From contig URCI01000030.1 in NCBI GenBank assembly GCA_900546345.1, forward strand, positions 1-35,388: DNA of 35,388 nt. Reading direction: 5' to 3'. The notes beneath the pieces were generated by a model. The model saw only the letters and a program-made list of their open reading frames with translations, did not search any database and was not told the origin of the DNA. The position numbers were made by a program, and so were the translations under genes. Source of the DNA: an uncultured Prevotella sp. Its GTDB lineage: Bacteria > Bacteroidota > Bacteroidia > Bacteroidales > Bacteroidaceae. This document shows, one piece after another, positions 23,955 to 33,081 of this stretch (the first letter of the stretch is position 1; each line of letters begins with the position of its first letter).

Positions 23955-25247
23955 TTAGAAATCATAGGAGAAGCCAAACGACACGAACTCGTTGAGCATC
24001 CAGTAGCCAAAGCTCTTGTGTCGGCTCACACCGTCATCGAAGCGGGGATAGGCATAGACCTTGGCGGAGATGTAGCGGTTGAAGGAGAACGTGAACGTGT
24101 TCTCCCACTCCAGCTCAGAGCGCTCATAGGTGGTGTAGCCGTAAAGGCGCGTCTGCCACATGAGGTTGTCAAGGATCTTCCACTTCAAGTCGCACGTAAA
24201 CTGCGAACCATAGTCGTGGAGAGTGTGGTGCCCCTCTTCCAAGCCATTGGCTTGCGCAAGACTTTGTCGACCCACATACTTGAGGTTGTAAGCAATAGGA
24301 GCCAAGTGGATGGAGCCGGTGAGGCGGTTTTTCAACCAACTGACATTATAGTCCATACCCAGTGAGACATTGAAGTTGAAAGGACTCATAAAGTCGGATT
24401 TCACTTTGGGAGAATTGGTGTCGTATTTCCTTAAAAACTGTGTCGTGGCGATCACCTGAAAAGTATAGTACCAGCGCTTCGTAGCCTGCAAGCCCAGTTT
24501 ACCCGTATATCGGAGGAGGTCCTCGGTGCTCTTGGCCTTATGGAGCGAGTCGCCTTTGGTCGTCTGCACGCCCAGCTTCATCTCTAACTTATTGTCCCAA
24601 CGCAGCTTTTGCTTGTTGTCGTAATGAGCCTCCAACGTCAGTGAACCCACCGCGGAATAACTTCCTTCCCCTCCTTTATACCAGTTGGGAGAGATATAGC
24701 TCTGAAGAAACTGTAAGTAATAATCGCCCCCGAAGGTCCAAAAATTAGGTTTAAACACCACCATGTCCATGGGCACATACTCCGGTTCAACAGGTTTCGT
24801 CGGCTTGACGACGGTCGTTGGATGCTCCGTAATCGTGGTGGGCTTGAGCACGGGACCTGTCTGCTCCAAAGCACGCTGCGTCGTCTTCACAGTACCGGGA
24901 CGGTTGAGATAGACCCAGAGCAGCGCGCGGTCGGTAGCCGACAACGAGCCGTCGAGCGACAAAGCCCGGTGGGCGATGTCACGATAAAAGGTCATCGGAA
25001 GAAACAATGGCGCAGTGGAGACCTCATCTTGGGGCCGGTCAACCACCACACTGTCACGATAGAGGTGATCAGAAAACAATCGTAAAGAGTCCATATAAGC
25101 CGTTACCAGATTGTTACGACCGATAGACAACATATGGCGATAGTTGACAGGATGAGCCACCGACGAAAGCGTCGACAGCAGCAACACAGCGATCATCGCC
25201 CAACGCACACCCCAACGAGTCAGGGATTTACCTTCTTGATGCAACAT
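23955..25247 (-). CDS. Outer-membrane protein, DUF3078-like
   Basis: The 430-residue protein starts with an N-terminal signal sequence (hydrophobic core WAMIAVLLLSTLSSVAHP; an internal Met at 18 could also serve as start). Residues about 35-125 are helical, and a Thr/Pro-rich linker (TTITEHPTTVVKPTKPVEP) follows. From about 165 the sequence is beta-barrel-like: FWTFGGDYYLQFLQSY, NWYKGGEGSYSAVGSL, WDNKLEMKLGVQ. The NWYKGG and LRWDNKLE segments are characteristic of DUF3078 proteins of Bacteroidota, and the C terminus SFGFSYDF ends in Phe as barrels do. A -7 element (25302-25309) lies upstream. The function is unknown. It is divergent from pyrG and convergent with the DUF3943-like gene. Confidence 0.85.
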   Translation of the reverse strand: MLHQEGKSLTRWGVRWAMIAVLLLSTLSSVAHPVNYRHMLSIGRNNLVTAYMDSLRLFSDHLYRDSVVVDRPQDEVSTAPLFLPMTFYRDIAHRALSLDGSLSATDRALLWVYLNRPGTVKTTQRALEQTGPVLKPTTITEHPTTVVKPTKPVEPEYVPMDMVVFKPNFWTFGGDYYLQFLQSYISPNWYKGGEGSYSAVGSLTLEAHYDNKQKLRWDNKLEMKLGVQTTKGDSLHKAKSTEDLLRYTGKLGLQATKRWYYTFQVIATTQFLRKYDTNSPKVKSDFMSPFNFNVSLGMDYNVSWLKNRLTGSIHLAPIAYNLKYVGRQSLAQANGLEEGHHTLHDYGSQFTCDLKWKILDNLMWQTRLYGYTTYERSELEWENTFTFSFNRYISAKVYAYPRFDDGVSRHKSFGYWMLNEFVSFGFSYDF

Positions 25248-25301
25248 TGTTTTGCCTTAGCCTTATTTTTCTTAATGATTCGTTATATTGTCTTAACGTT
25301 G

Positions 25302-25309
25302 CAAAGATA
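25302..25309 (-). promoter_or_regulatory. -7 element for the DUF3078-like gene
   Basis: The minus strand reads TATCTTTG, an exact match to TAnnTTTG, 55 bp before the start codon. The upstream region is A/T-rich without a clear TTTG box. Confidence 0.45.
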
Positions 25310-25328
25310 ACAATAATTTTTATTTTTG

Positions 25329-25359
25329 TTGTACATCTCATAAAAATATGCTAACTTTG
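25329..25359 (+). promoter_or_regulatory. Promoter of pyrG
   Basis: TTG (25329-25331) is followed after 20 bp by TAACTTTG (25352-25359), fitting the Bacteroidota promoter. It lies 64 bp before the chosen pyrG start. Confidence 0.6.
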
Positions 25360-25423
25360 CAACATCTTTTATAGATAGAGTAACTCTTTCGTATTCAACA
25401 ATTAATCCAACAAAATATTGACA

Positions 25424-27037
25424 ATGGTGGCAGAAACAAAGTACATCTTCGTCACAGGCGGTGTGGTTTCCTCTTTAGGAAAAGGCATCATCTCGTCTTC
25501 AATAGGTAAGCTTCTACAAGCAAGAGGCTACAACATCACCATCCAGAAATTCGATCCTTACATCAACATTGACCCAGGCACGCTCAATCCTTACGAGCAC
25601 GGCGAATGCTATGTGACCGTCGACGGTATGGAGACAGACCTCGACCTTGGACATTACGAGCGATTTACGGGTATTCAGACTACCAAGGCCAACTCCCTTA
25701 CCACAGGACGCATCTATAAGAGCGTCATCGACAAGGAGCGTCGCGGTGACTATCTTGGCAAAACGATTCAAGTGGTGCCTCATATCACCGATGAGATCAA
25801 ACGCAATGTGAAACTGCTCGGACAGAAAAACCACTACGACTTCGTCATCACAGAGATCGGCGGTACCATCGGTGACATCGAGAGTGCACCGTTTATGGAG
25901 GCCATCCGACAGCTGAAATGGGAACTGGGCAAACGCGCTGTCTGCGTGCACCTTACTTACGTGCCCTATCTCAAGGCTGCCGGCGAGTTGAAGACAAAGC
26001 CGACACAGCACTCTGTCAAGGAGTTGCAGAGCGTCGGCATACAGCCCGACATCCTCGTGCTCCGTACCGAGAAACACCTGCCGGACCAAGTTCGCAAGAA
26101 GGTGGCTGCCTTCTGTAACGTCGATCTCGATTGTGTCATCCAAAGCGAGGATCTGCCCAGCATCTATGAGGTACCGGTCAACATGCAGAACCAGGGACTC
26201 GACACAGCCATCCTGAAGAAGGTTGGAGAGCCCATCGGCGAGAAACCGGGGCTCGGGCCTTGGCGTTCCTTCCTTGAGCGTCGCAAGAATGCCAAAGAGG
26301 AAGTGCACATCGGTCTCGTTGGAAAGTATGATCTGCAGGATGCTTACAAGAGCATTCGTGAGAGCCTCTCACAAGCTGGTACCTACAACGACCATAAGAC
26401 GGTCATCACTTTCATCAATTCGGAGTATATCACTTCCGACAATGTCGCCGAAAAACTGGCCGGACAAGACGGCATCGTCATTTGCCCGGGATTTGGACAA
26501 CGCGGCATTGAGGGTAAGATCGTGGCTGCGAAATACTGCCGCACACATGATATCCCGACATTCGGCATCTGTCTGGGCATGCAGATGATGGTCATCGAGT
26601 TTGCCCGCAACGTACTCGGCTATGCCGATGCCAACTCACGTGAGATGGACGAAAAGACGCCACACAACGTCATCGACATCATGGAGGAGCAGAAAAACAT
26701 CACGAACATGGGTGGTACCATGCGTCTCGGTGCTTATGACTGCGTGCTCCGTAAGGACTCTAAGGTCTACTCGATCTACAAGCAGGAGAACATCCGTGAG
26801 CGTCATCGCCATCGCTACGAGTTCAACAACGACTATCAGAAGGAATATGAAGACCATGGAATGATGTGTGTCGGACGGAACCCCGACAGTGATCTCGTCG
26901 AGATCGTCGAGATTCCGAAACTCAAATGGTACATCGGCACACAATTCCATCCCGAATACCAAAGTACTGTGCTCAAACCGCATCCACTCTTTGTTGACTT
27001 CGTCAAAACGGCTATTGCCAACCAAAAGAAGAAATAA
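25424..27037 (+). CDS. pyrG: CTP synthase
   Basis: The 537-residue enzyme aminates UTP to CTP using glutamine and ATP, the last step of pyrimidine nucleotide synthesis. The start is set at the ATG giving MVAETKYIFVTGGVVSSLGKG, because a TTG two codons earlier adds nothing to the conserved N terminus. The synthetase domain (1 to about 265) has the GGVVSSLGKG P-loop and EIGGTIGDIES. The glutaminase domain (about 295-537) has the nucleophile Cys383 in GICLGMQ, with His509 and Glu511 in QFHPEYQ. The length is standard. yidC follows after 53 bp and is probably co-transcribed, an order seen in other Bacteroidota. Confidence 0.98.
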   Translation: MVAETKYIFVTGGVVSSLGKGIISSSIGKLLQARGYNITIQKFDPYINIDPGTLNPYEHGECYVTVDGMETDLDLGHYERFTGIQTTKANSLTTGRIYKSVIDKERRGDYLGKTIQVVPHITDEIKRNVKLLGQKNHYDFVITEIGGTIGDIESAPFMEAIRQLKWELGKRAVCVHLTYVPYLKAAGELKTKPTQHSVKELQSVGIQPDILVLRTEKHLPDQVRKKVAAFCNVDLDCVIQSEDLPSIYEVPVNMQNQGLDTAILKKVGEPIGEKPGLGPWRSFLERRKNAKEEVHIGLVGKYDLQDAYKSIRESLSQAGTYNDHKTVITFINSEYITSDNVAEKLAGQDGIVICPGFGQRGIEGKIVAAKYCRTHDIPTFGICLGMQMMVIEFARNVLGYADANSREMDEKTPHNVIDIMEEQKNITNMGGTMRLGAYDCVLRKDSKVYSIYKQENIRERHRHRYEFNNDYQKEYEDHGMMCVGRNPDSDLVEIVEIPKLKWYIGTQFHPEYQSTVLKPHPLFVDFVKTAIANQKKK

Positions 27038-27061
27038 GGGATACTTTTGAACTAAACATGA

Positions 27062-27079
27062 TTCGGGGCTGAACCCGAA
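27062..27079 (+). other. Small hairpin between pyrG and yidC
   Basis: TTCGGG (27062-27067) pairs with CCCGAA (27074-27079) around a 6-nt loop, 11 bp before the yidC start. It has no T run and probably does not terminate; it might influence yidC translation. A TACTTTTG box at 27042-27049 could give yidC an extra start, but it lacks a well-spaced -33 box. Confidence 0.35.
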
Positions 27080-27090
27080 AGATAACATTT

Positions 27091-29007
27091 ATGGATAAAA
27101 ACAACATTATCGGCTTCGTGCTCATAGCGCTTGTGCTCATTGGCTACAGCTGGTACGCCAAACCTTCTAAAGAGCAAGAGCGTGCACAGTTTGTGCAAGA
27201 CTCCATTGCCCAGGCGAAACGCCAACAGGCTGAGCAAGACGCCAAGACAGCCGCCTTTAACCGTCAACAGGCTGCCAAACAGAAGATCGCAGCAGACACG
27301 ACCGCTCTCTTCCACTCTGCTTTGACCGGACAGGCCAAAGAGATCGTGCTGAAAAACAAAAAGGTAGCCATCACACTGTCTACCAAAGGTGCTACGGTCA
27401 CCAAGGCGATCATTAACAACTACAAGGACAACATCACCGAGGCCAACTACGTCACTCTCTTCAAAGGCAATGACCAGAGCCTCAATTACACAATGGCTGC
27501 CAAGGAGATCAACATCTCCACGGCCGACCTGTACTTCCAGCCCTCACAGGTAACAGACACAACTGTGACCTTCACCGCCACGGCCGCTCCGGGCAAGACC
27601 GTCACACTGGCCTACCGACTCGGCAAGGACTATATGCTCCACATGCAGCTGCTTGTCAATGGCATGGACGGACTCTTCGCACCAGGAACCAACACGATGG
27701 ATGTAGACTGGAAAGACAAGTGCCGTCAGCAGGAAAAGGGCTTCAACTTCGAAAACCGCTATGCAACCCTCACCTACCATAACGTTGATGGTGGTACGGA
27801 TCACCTGAGCGAGACATCTCAGAAAATTGATGAGGACATCGAAGACAGCATTGACTGGGTGGCCTTTAAGAACCAGTTCTTCTCTGCCGTGATGATTGCA
27901 AAGAACAACTTCCAGAGCCATTCACTCATGACGTCCGTTCCGCAGGAAAAAGGCTCAGGCTATCTGAAGCAATACCAGGCTAAGATGAAGACCTTCTTTG
28001 ATCCTTCCGGTAGAACACCTTCGGAGTTTGACTTCTACTACGGTCCTAATGACTTCCGTCTGCTGCAAAAGGTGGAAAAGGAAAGTACGTTTGGTCATGA
28101 TTTGGAGATGCAACGCCTTGTCTACTTAGGCTGGCCTCTGTTCCGTCTTATCAACCGCTGGTTCACTATCTATGTGTTTAGTTGGTTGAGTGAATGGTTC
28201 CCAATGGGCGTCGTGCTGATCCTCATCACGCTGCTTTTGAAGGTGATCACTTACCCGATGGTGAAGAAGAGCTATATGAGCTCCGCAAAGATGCGCGTGC
28301 TCAAACCAAAACTCGATGAGGCCACCAAGCAGTATGACAAGCCCGAGGATGCCATGCAGAAGCAGCAGGCAATGATGGCCGAATACGCCAAGTATGGAGT
28401 GTCTCCGCTCTCAGGCTGCTTGCCGATGCTGATACAGATGCCGATCTGGATCGCCATGTTCAACTTTGTGCCTAACGCCATTGAGTTGCGTGGACAGAGC
28501 TTCCTGTGGATGCACGATCTCTCCACTTACGATCCGATCATCGAATGGCACAAGAACATATGGCTCATTGGCGACCACCTGAGTCTGACCTGTATTCTCT
28601 TCTGCGGTGCACAGATCATCTACTCATGGTTCACCATGCAGTTGCAGAAAGATCAGATGGTTGGTCAGCAGGCAGAACAGATGAAGGCCATGCAATGGAT
28701 GATGTACCTCATGCCACTGATGTTCTTCTTTATGTTCAACGACTACTCTTCAGGTCTGAACTTCTACTATTTCGTCTCACTGATCATGTCAGCCGGCATC
28801 ATGTTCATGCTGCGCAAGACCACCAACGACGAGAAATTGCTGGCGATCCTGGAGGCTCGCTATAAAGAGAACCAGGCCAACCCGCAGAGGAAGATGAAGG
28901 GGATGATGGCACGTATGCAGGCTCTTCAGGAGATGCAGCAAAAGCAGATGGAGGAAAATCGCCGCCGTCAGGAAGAGCTGAAAAAGAAGAGAAACGGTAA
29001 GAAATAG
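27091..29007 (+). CDS. yidC: Membrane protein insertase YidC
   Basis: The 638-residue inner-membrane protein inserts and folds membrane proteins, alone or with the Sec translocon. It has an N-terminal transmembrane anchor (about 5-22, IIGFVLIALVLIGYSW), then a large periplasmic beta-sandwich domain (about 65-345, long form typical of Gram-negatives and Bacteroidota). The conserved five-helix core (about 355-600) includes VVLILITLLLKVITYPMVKK and SPLSGCLPMLIQMPIWIAMF. The C-terminal tail (about 600-638) is strongly basic (EENRRRQEELKKKRNGKK), as expected for ribosome contact. It is downstream of pyrG and followed by a strong terminator hairpin. Confidence 0.97.
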   Translation: MDKNNIIGFVLIALVLIGYSWYAKPSKEQERAQFVQDSIAQAKRQQAEQDAKTAAFNRQQAAKQKIAADTTALFHSALTGQAKEIVLKNKKVAITLSTKGATVTKAIINNYKDNITEANYVTLFKGNDQSLNYTMAAKEINISTADLYFQPSQVTDTTVTFTATAAPGKTVTLAYRLGKDYMLHMQLLVNGMDGLFAPGTNTMDVDWKDKCRQQEKGFNFENRYATLTYHNVDGGTDHLSETSQKIDEDIEDSIDWVAFKNQFFSAVMIAKNNFQSHSLMTSVPQEKGSGYLKQYQAKMKTFFDPSGRTPSEFDFYYGPNDFRLLQKVEKESTFGHDLEMQRLVYLGWPLFRLINRWFTIYVFSWLSEWFPMGVVLILITLLLKVITYPMVKKSYMSSAKMRVLKPKLDEATKQYDKPEDAMQKQQAMMAEYAKYGVSPLSGCLPMLIQMPIWIAMFNFVPNAIELRGQSFLWMHDLSTYDPIIEWHKNIWLIGDHLSLTCILFCGAQIIYSWFTMQLQKDQMVGQQAEQMKAMQWMMYLMPLMFFFMFNDYSSGLNFYYFVSLIMSAGIMFMLRKTTNDEKLLAILEARYKENQANPQRKMKGMMARMQALQEMQQKQMEENRRRQEELKKKRNGKK

Positions 29008-29023
29008 TAGACGACAATACGTG

Positions 29024-29082
29024 AATGAGTAATGATGTGGGGCGCGGCTTAATGTCAGCATCCGTCATCATTACTCATTTTT
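29024..29082 (+). terminator. Intrinsic terminator after yidC
   Basis: AATGAGTAATGATG (29024-29037) pairs perfectly with CATCATTACTCATT (29066-29079) and is followed by TTT, giving a 14-bp stem with a T tract. The long loop is 28 nt. It separates pyrG-yidC from the peptidase gene, whose start is 19 bp further on. Confidence 0.7.
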
Positions 29083-29100
29083 CAAACACAATTTACTTCC

Positions 29101-31275
29101 ATGAATAAAGCAATAGCAATGGTGCTGGGTGCCATGCTTTTGGGCACCCCCTCTATACAAGCACAAACGATGATTGAAAAAAACAATATCACGCTCGCCA
29201 GTGACCAGATGACTCCCGAGGCGCTTTGGGCCATGGGACGCATTGGCTCGTATGCTGTCGCACCCGACGGTAAGACGTTGGTCTATCAGGTGAGTTACTA
29301 TAGTGTCAAAGAAAACAAGAGTCACACGATGCTCTACGTCCAGCCGTTGAAAGCCGGCAAGACGATCGCCAAGGCTGTCGCACTGACTCAGGACAGCAAA
29401 AGCGAGAGTGATCCCGCATGGATCGAGGGCGGCAAGAAAATCGCCTTCCTTCGTGACGGCCAGGTCTGGAAGATGAATGCCGACGGAACAAACCGTGTGA
29501 AGGTCACAGACAGCAAGATCGACATCGAGGGTTTCCTTTTCTCGCCAGACGGCAGCAAGGTGATTCTCATCAAGAGTCTCCCTTATCACGGCAGCATACA
29601 AAAGAATCCCGATGACCTGCCAAAGGCTACGGGGCGCCTGGTCACGGATCTAAACTACAGACACTGGGATCACTATGTTGAAACCATACCACATCCTTTC
29701 GTAGCCAACGTCAACGGCGACAAGGCAGATGACGGAGTTGACATCCTCGACAAGCAACCCTACGAGTGTCCTATGGCGCCTTTCGGTGGTATCGAACAGT
29801 TGGCCTGGAGTCCAGATTCCAAACAGATCGCTTATACTTGCCGCAAGAAAGAAGGGGTCGCATACGCCATTTCCACCGATGCCGATATCTATTTATATAA
29901 TGTAGCTACGCGCGCGACTCGCAACCTCTGCAAGCCCGAAGGCTACAAAGAGCCGAAGATCGATCCGACAAAGACTATGCGTGATCAAGCCGTCAACCAT
30001 CAGGCTGGCGACATGCAGGTAGGATACGATGTCAATCCTAAGTTCTCGCCCGACGGCAAATACATTGCCTGGCAGAGCATGAAGAACGACGGCTATGAGA
30101 GCGACCGCAACCGGCTTTGTATCATGGACCTTGCCACAGGCAAGAAGAGCTATGTCACCGAGAAGTTCGACTCCAATGTCGATGACTATATATGGAACAG
30201 TGACAGTCGCACGCTTTACTTCCTTGGCTGCTGGCACGCTTGCGTGAATATCTACTCGACCGATCTCAACGGCAGCGTCAAGCAGCTCACTGACGGCTGG
30301 CACGACTTCGGGTCACTCAAGCTCCTGGCACCTGGCAAACTCATCGCCACACGCCACTCCATGACAGAGCCTGACGACATCTATCAGGTCAACATCAACA
30401 AGACGGAAAAGAAAAGCGTTGCTGTGCGCCTCACTGCCGAGAACGACCACATTCTCGACCAGCTTGCCAAGCCCACCGTACAACAACGTTGGGTAAAGAC
30501 AACCGACGGCAAACAGGAACTCGTATGGATCATCCTGCCCCCTCACTTCGACGCTACCAAGAAATATCCTACCCTGCTCTACTGCGAAGGCGGTCCTCAG
30601 AGTCCCGTCTCACAGTTCTGGAGCTACCGCTGGAATTTCTCCATCATGGCCGCACACGGCTATGTCATCGTAGCGCCTAACCGACGTGGCCTGCCCGGCT
30701 TTGGTTCTAAGTGGAACGAAGAGATCAGTGGCGATTGGACAGGACAGTGCATGAAGGACTATCTCAGTGCTATCGACGACGCAACAGCCAACCTGCCCTA
30801 TGTCGACAAAGACCGCTTGGGCTGTGTGGGTGCTTCGTTCGGAGGTTTCTCTGTCTATTATCTTGCCGGCCATCACGACAAACGATTCAAATGTTTCATC
30901 GCTCACGATGGTGCATTTAACTTAGAGTCGATGTACACCGACACCGAAGAAGACTGGTTCTCAAATTGGGAGTATGATGATGCCTACTGGAACAAGGATA
31001 TGACTGCGAACGCAAAGCGCACCTACGACAACAGTCCCCACAAGTTTGTAGACAAGTGGGACACACCGATTCTCTGCATCCATGGCGAGAAGGACTACCG
31101 CATCAACGCCAACCAAGGCATGGGAGCCTTCAATGCAGCACGCATGCGTGGCATTCCCGCCGAGTTGCTCATCTTCCCGGATGAGAACCACTGGGTACTC
31201 AAACCACAGAATGGTATCCTGTGGCAACGTACGTTCTTCAACTGGCTCGACCGCTGGTTGAAAGACAAGAAATAA
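29101..31275 (+). CDS. S9-family serine peptidase (prolyl oligopeptidase/dipeptidyl peptidase-like)
   Basis: The 724-residue exported peptidase has a signal peptide of about 22 residues (ending SIQAQ), so it should act in the periplasm. Residues about 40-450 form a beta-propeller with repeated FSPDG-type blades (LFSPDGSKV, KFSPDGKYI). The alpha/beta hydrolase domain (about 460-724) carries the triad Ser579 in GASFGG, Asp665 in HGEKDYR and His697 in DENHW. It should trim oligopeptides; subfamily S9C or S9B cannot be settled by eye. The next gene encodes an MFS transporter resembling the MFSD1 dipeptide-transporter family, suggesting a peptide-digestion-and-import pair. The order is inferred to be co-transcribed, though a 13-bp hairpin lies between them. 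Confidence 0.93.
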   Translation: MNKAIAMVLGAMLLGTPSIQAQTMIEKNNITLASDQMTPEALWAMGRIGSYAVAPDGKTLVYQVSYYSVKENKSHTMLYVQPLKAGKTIAKAVALTQDSKSESDPAWIEGGKKIAFLRDGQVWKMNADGTNRVKVTDSKIDIEGFLFSPDGSKVILIKSLPYHGSIQKNPDDLPKATGRLVTDLNYRHWDHYVETIPHPFVANVNGDKADDGVDILDKQPYECPMAPFGGIEQLAWSPDSKQIAYTCRKKEGVAYAISTDADIYLYNVATRATRNLCKPEGYKEPKIDPTKTMRDQAVNHQAGDMQVGYDVNPKFSPDGKYIAWQSMKNDGYESDRNRLCIMDLATGKKSYVTEKFDSNVDDYIWNSDSRTLYFLGCWHACVNIYSTDLNGSVKQLTDGWHDFGSLKLLAPGKLIATRHSMTEPDDIYQVNINKTEKKSVAVRLTAENDHILDQLAKPTVQQRWVKTTDGKQELVWIILPPHFDATKKYPTLLYCEGGPQSPVSQFWSYRWNFSIMAAHGYVIVAPNRRGLPGFGSKWNEEISGDWTGQCMKDYLSAIDDATANLPYVDKDRLGCVGASFGGFSVYYLAGHHDKRFKCFIAHDGAFNLESMYTDTEEDWFSNWEYDDAYWNKDMTANAKRTYDNSPHKFVDKWDTPILCIHGEKDYRINANQGMGAFNAARMRGIPAELLIFPDENHWVLKPQNGILWQRTFFNWLDRWLKDKK

Positions 31276-31308
31276 ATCGCATTCATACAATTATATCCAT
31301 TCATATGA

Positions 31309-31340
31309 TCCGTGAAAGAGTTTCAAGACTCTTTCACGGA
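31309..31340 (+). other. Perfect 13-bp hairpin between the peptidase and MFS genes
   Basis: TCCGTGAAAGAGT (31309-31321) pairs perfectly with ACTCTTTCACGGA (31328-31340) around the 6-nt loop TTCAAG. No T run follows on either strand. It could be a weak terminator for the peptidase gene or a stabilising element in the leader of the MFS gene. The hairpin covers a possible GTG start at 31312, another reason to prefer the ATG at 31366. Confidence 0.6.
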
Positions 31341-31365
31341 ACTTGAAAAAAGAGAGAATTTTATT

Positions 31366-32763
31366 ATGACAGAAAAACTGCAACGTATCTTAAGCGACAG
31401 CAAGGGTGCCCGCTGGACAGCCCTTTTCATTGTCGCCTTCACAATGATGACCGGCTACTTCATCACCGACGTGATGTCTCCACTCGAAGTACTCCTCGAC
31501 AAGCCGGTAGCAGCCGGTGGGCTGGGTTGGACATCAGACGACTATGGGTTCTTCGCCGGTAGTTATGGTCTCATCAACGTATTTCTGCTCATGCTCTTCT
31601 TTGGCGGCATCATCCTCGACAAAATGGGCATCCGCTTCACAGGCATCATGGCTTGTGCACTGATGGTGATTGGTGTCTTCATCAAATACTATGGTGTGAC
31701 AGGTGATTTCGGCGGCAGTCGTTTCACGCTGAGCTTTGTCCACTTCTCACTGCCCATGTCTGCGGCGGTAGCATCTCTGGGCTTTGCCATCTTCGGCGTA
31801 GGCTGCGAGATCTGTGGTATCACCGTCTCGAAGATCATCACCAAGTGGTTTACGGGTCACGAGTTGGCGCTCGCCATGGGCATTCAGGTAGCCCTCGCCC
31901 GATTGGGAACGGCGGGTGCCATGATGGGATCCCTTCCTTTTGCCAAAGCCTTCGGCGGTAAGGTTGGTGCTCCGGTGCTCCTCGGCCTGGTGCTGTTGGT
32001 GATCGGCTTCCTGTCCTTCATCGTCTACACGGTGATGGACAAGAAGCTCGACAAGAGCGTAGAAGCTGCGAAAGGCGAACAGGAGTTTGAGAAGGAAAAA
32101 GAGACACTGGACGAAGAGTCTGACGATGACTTCCACTTCCGCGATCTGAAGTATATTTTCTCCAATCCAGGATTCTGGTGCATCTGTCTGCTCTGCCTGT
32201 TGTTCTATAGTGGTGTCTTCCCTTTCTTGAAGTTCGCAACCAAACTGATGATTGCCAACTATGGTGTTTCTGAGGATATGGCTGGTAGTATCCCGAGTCT
32301 GATTCCCTTCGGTACTCTCTTGCTTACACCGCTCTTCGGCTCACTCTACGACCGTATCGGCAAGGGCGCAACGCTGATGCTCATCGGCTCGGCCATGTTG
32401 GCTGCCGTGCACTTCATCTTTGCTATCCACATCCTTCCCTACGGTTGGTTTGCCGTGATCATCATGATCATCTTGGGTGTCGCCTTCTCCCTGGTGCCAT
32501 CAGCCATGTGGCCGAGCGTGCCAAAGATCATCCCGATGAAGCTTTTGGGCTCTGCCTATGCCATCATCTTCTACATTCAGAATATCGGATTGGCATTGGT
32601 GCCAATGTTCATCGGTAAAGTCAACGGCGCGGATCCCAGCTACACTACAAGCATGAGCATCTTCTGTGGCTTTGGCGTAGCCGCTGTCGTGATCTCTCTC
32701 CTGCTCATCGCCGTGGACAAGAAAAAGCACTACGGACTTCAGGACGCCAATATCAAGAAATAA
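31366..32763 (+). CDS. MFS transporter, MFSD1 (dipeptide transporter)-like
   Basis: The 465-residue inner-membrane protein has about 12 hydrophobic segments in two halves joined by a charged cytoplasmic linker (about 225-262, with DEESDDD). Motif-A-like GGIILDKMGIR is at about 80-90. The pattern WFTGHELALAMGIQVALARLG (about 161-181), AMWPSVPKIIP, and LGSAYAIIFYIQNIGLALVP strongly recalls MFSD1, a lysosomal dipeptide carrier in animals, judged from memory of that protein. The start is placed at the ATG giving MTEKLQRIL, since the GTG 54 bp upstream sits in a hairpin. The nearby S9 peptidase supports peptide uptake, but a different small-molecule substrate is possible. The transcript ends at a strong terminator. 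Confidence 0.9.
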   Translation: MTEKLQRILSDSKGARWTALFIVAFTMMTGYFITDVMSPLEVLLDKPVAAGGLGWTSDDYGFFAGSYGLINVFLLMLFFGGIILDKMGIRFTGIMACALMVIGVFIKYYGVTGDFGGSRFTLSFVHFSLPMSAAVASLGFAIFGVGCEICGITVSKIITKWFTGHELALAMGIQVALARLGTAGAMMGSLPFAKAFGGKVGAPVLLGLVLLVIGFLSFIVYTVMDKKLDKSVEAAKGEQEFEKEKETLDEESDDDFHFRDLKYIFSNPGFWCICLLCLLFYSGVFPFLKFATKLMIANYGVSEDMAGSIPSLIPFGTLLLTPLFGSLYDRIGKGATLMLIGSAMLAAVHFIFAIHILPYGWFAVIIMIILGVAFSLVPSAMWPSVPKIIPMKLLGSAYAIIFYIQNIGLALVPMFIGKVNGADPSYTTSMSIFCGFGVAAVVISLLLIAVDKKKHYGLQDANIKK

Positions 32764-32806
32764 ACACACGAGCTGACTCCTTACAGCGTCAAACAAACTC
32801 AAATAG

Positions 32807-32862
32807 AAAGCATGAGACACTATTGCCGGTCAACGGCTGTGCCTCATGCTTTTTTATTTTTT
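32807..32862 (+). terminator. Strong intrinsic terminator after the MFS gene
   Basis: AAAGCATGAG (32807-32816) pairs with CTCATGCTTT (32843-32852), with inner CAC/GTG and GCCG/CGGC pairing, followed by a long T-rich run (TTTTTATTTTTT). This is the clearest rho-independent terminator in the window. Confidence 0.85.
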
Positions 32863-32923
32863 ACTATGCATCAACAACCTATTACACAATTACGTTATTA
32901 ATCATCAAAAGGGTAATAAATTG

Positions 32924-32954
32924 TTTGATGGATAAAATATTTTTTGTAGCTTTG
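32924..32954 (+). promoter_or_regulatory. Promoter of the patatin gene
   Basis: TTTG (32924-32927) is followed after exactly 19 bp by TAGCTTTG (32947-32954). This implies an untranslated leader of about 120 nt before the start at 33082, containing an imperfect hairpin near 33010-33042 (GTAGGA...TCCTAC). Confidence 0.7.
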
Positions 32955-33081
32955 CAAGGAAGATAAGAAGAATCACCTTGAGACGTCATTCCGATCCAGA
33001 AAATGTCCCGTAGGAATATAGGACTTTGAAAAGTCGTCCTACACAATAAGAACACCAAACAGAAAAAAGAATACACCCACC

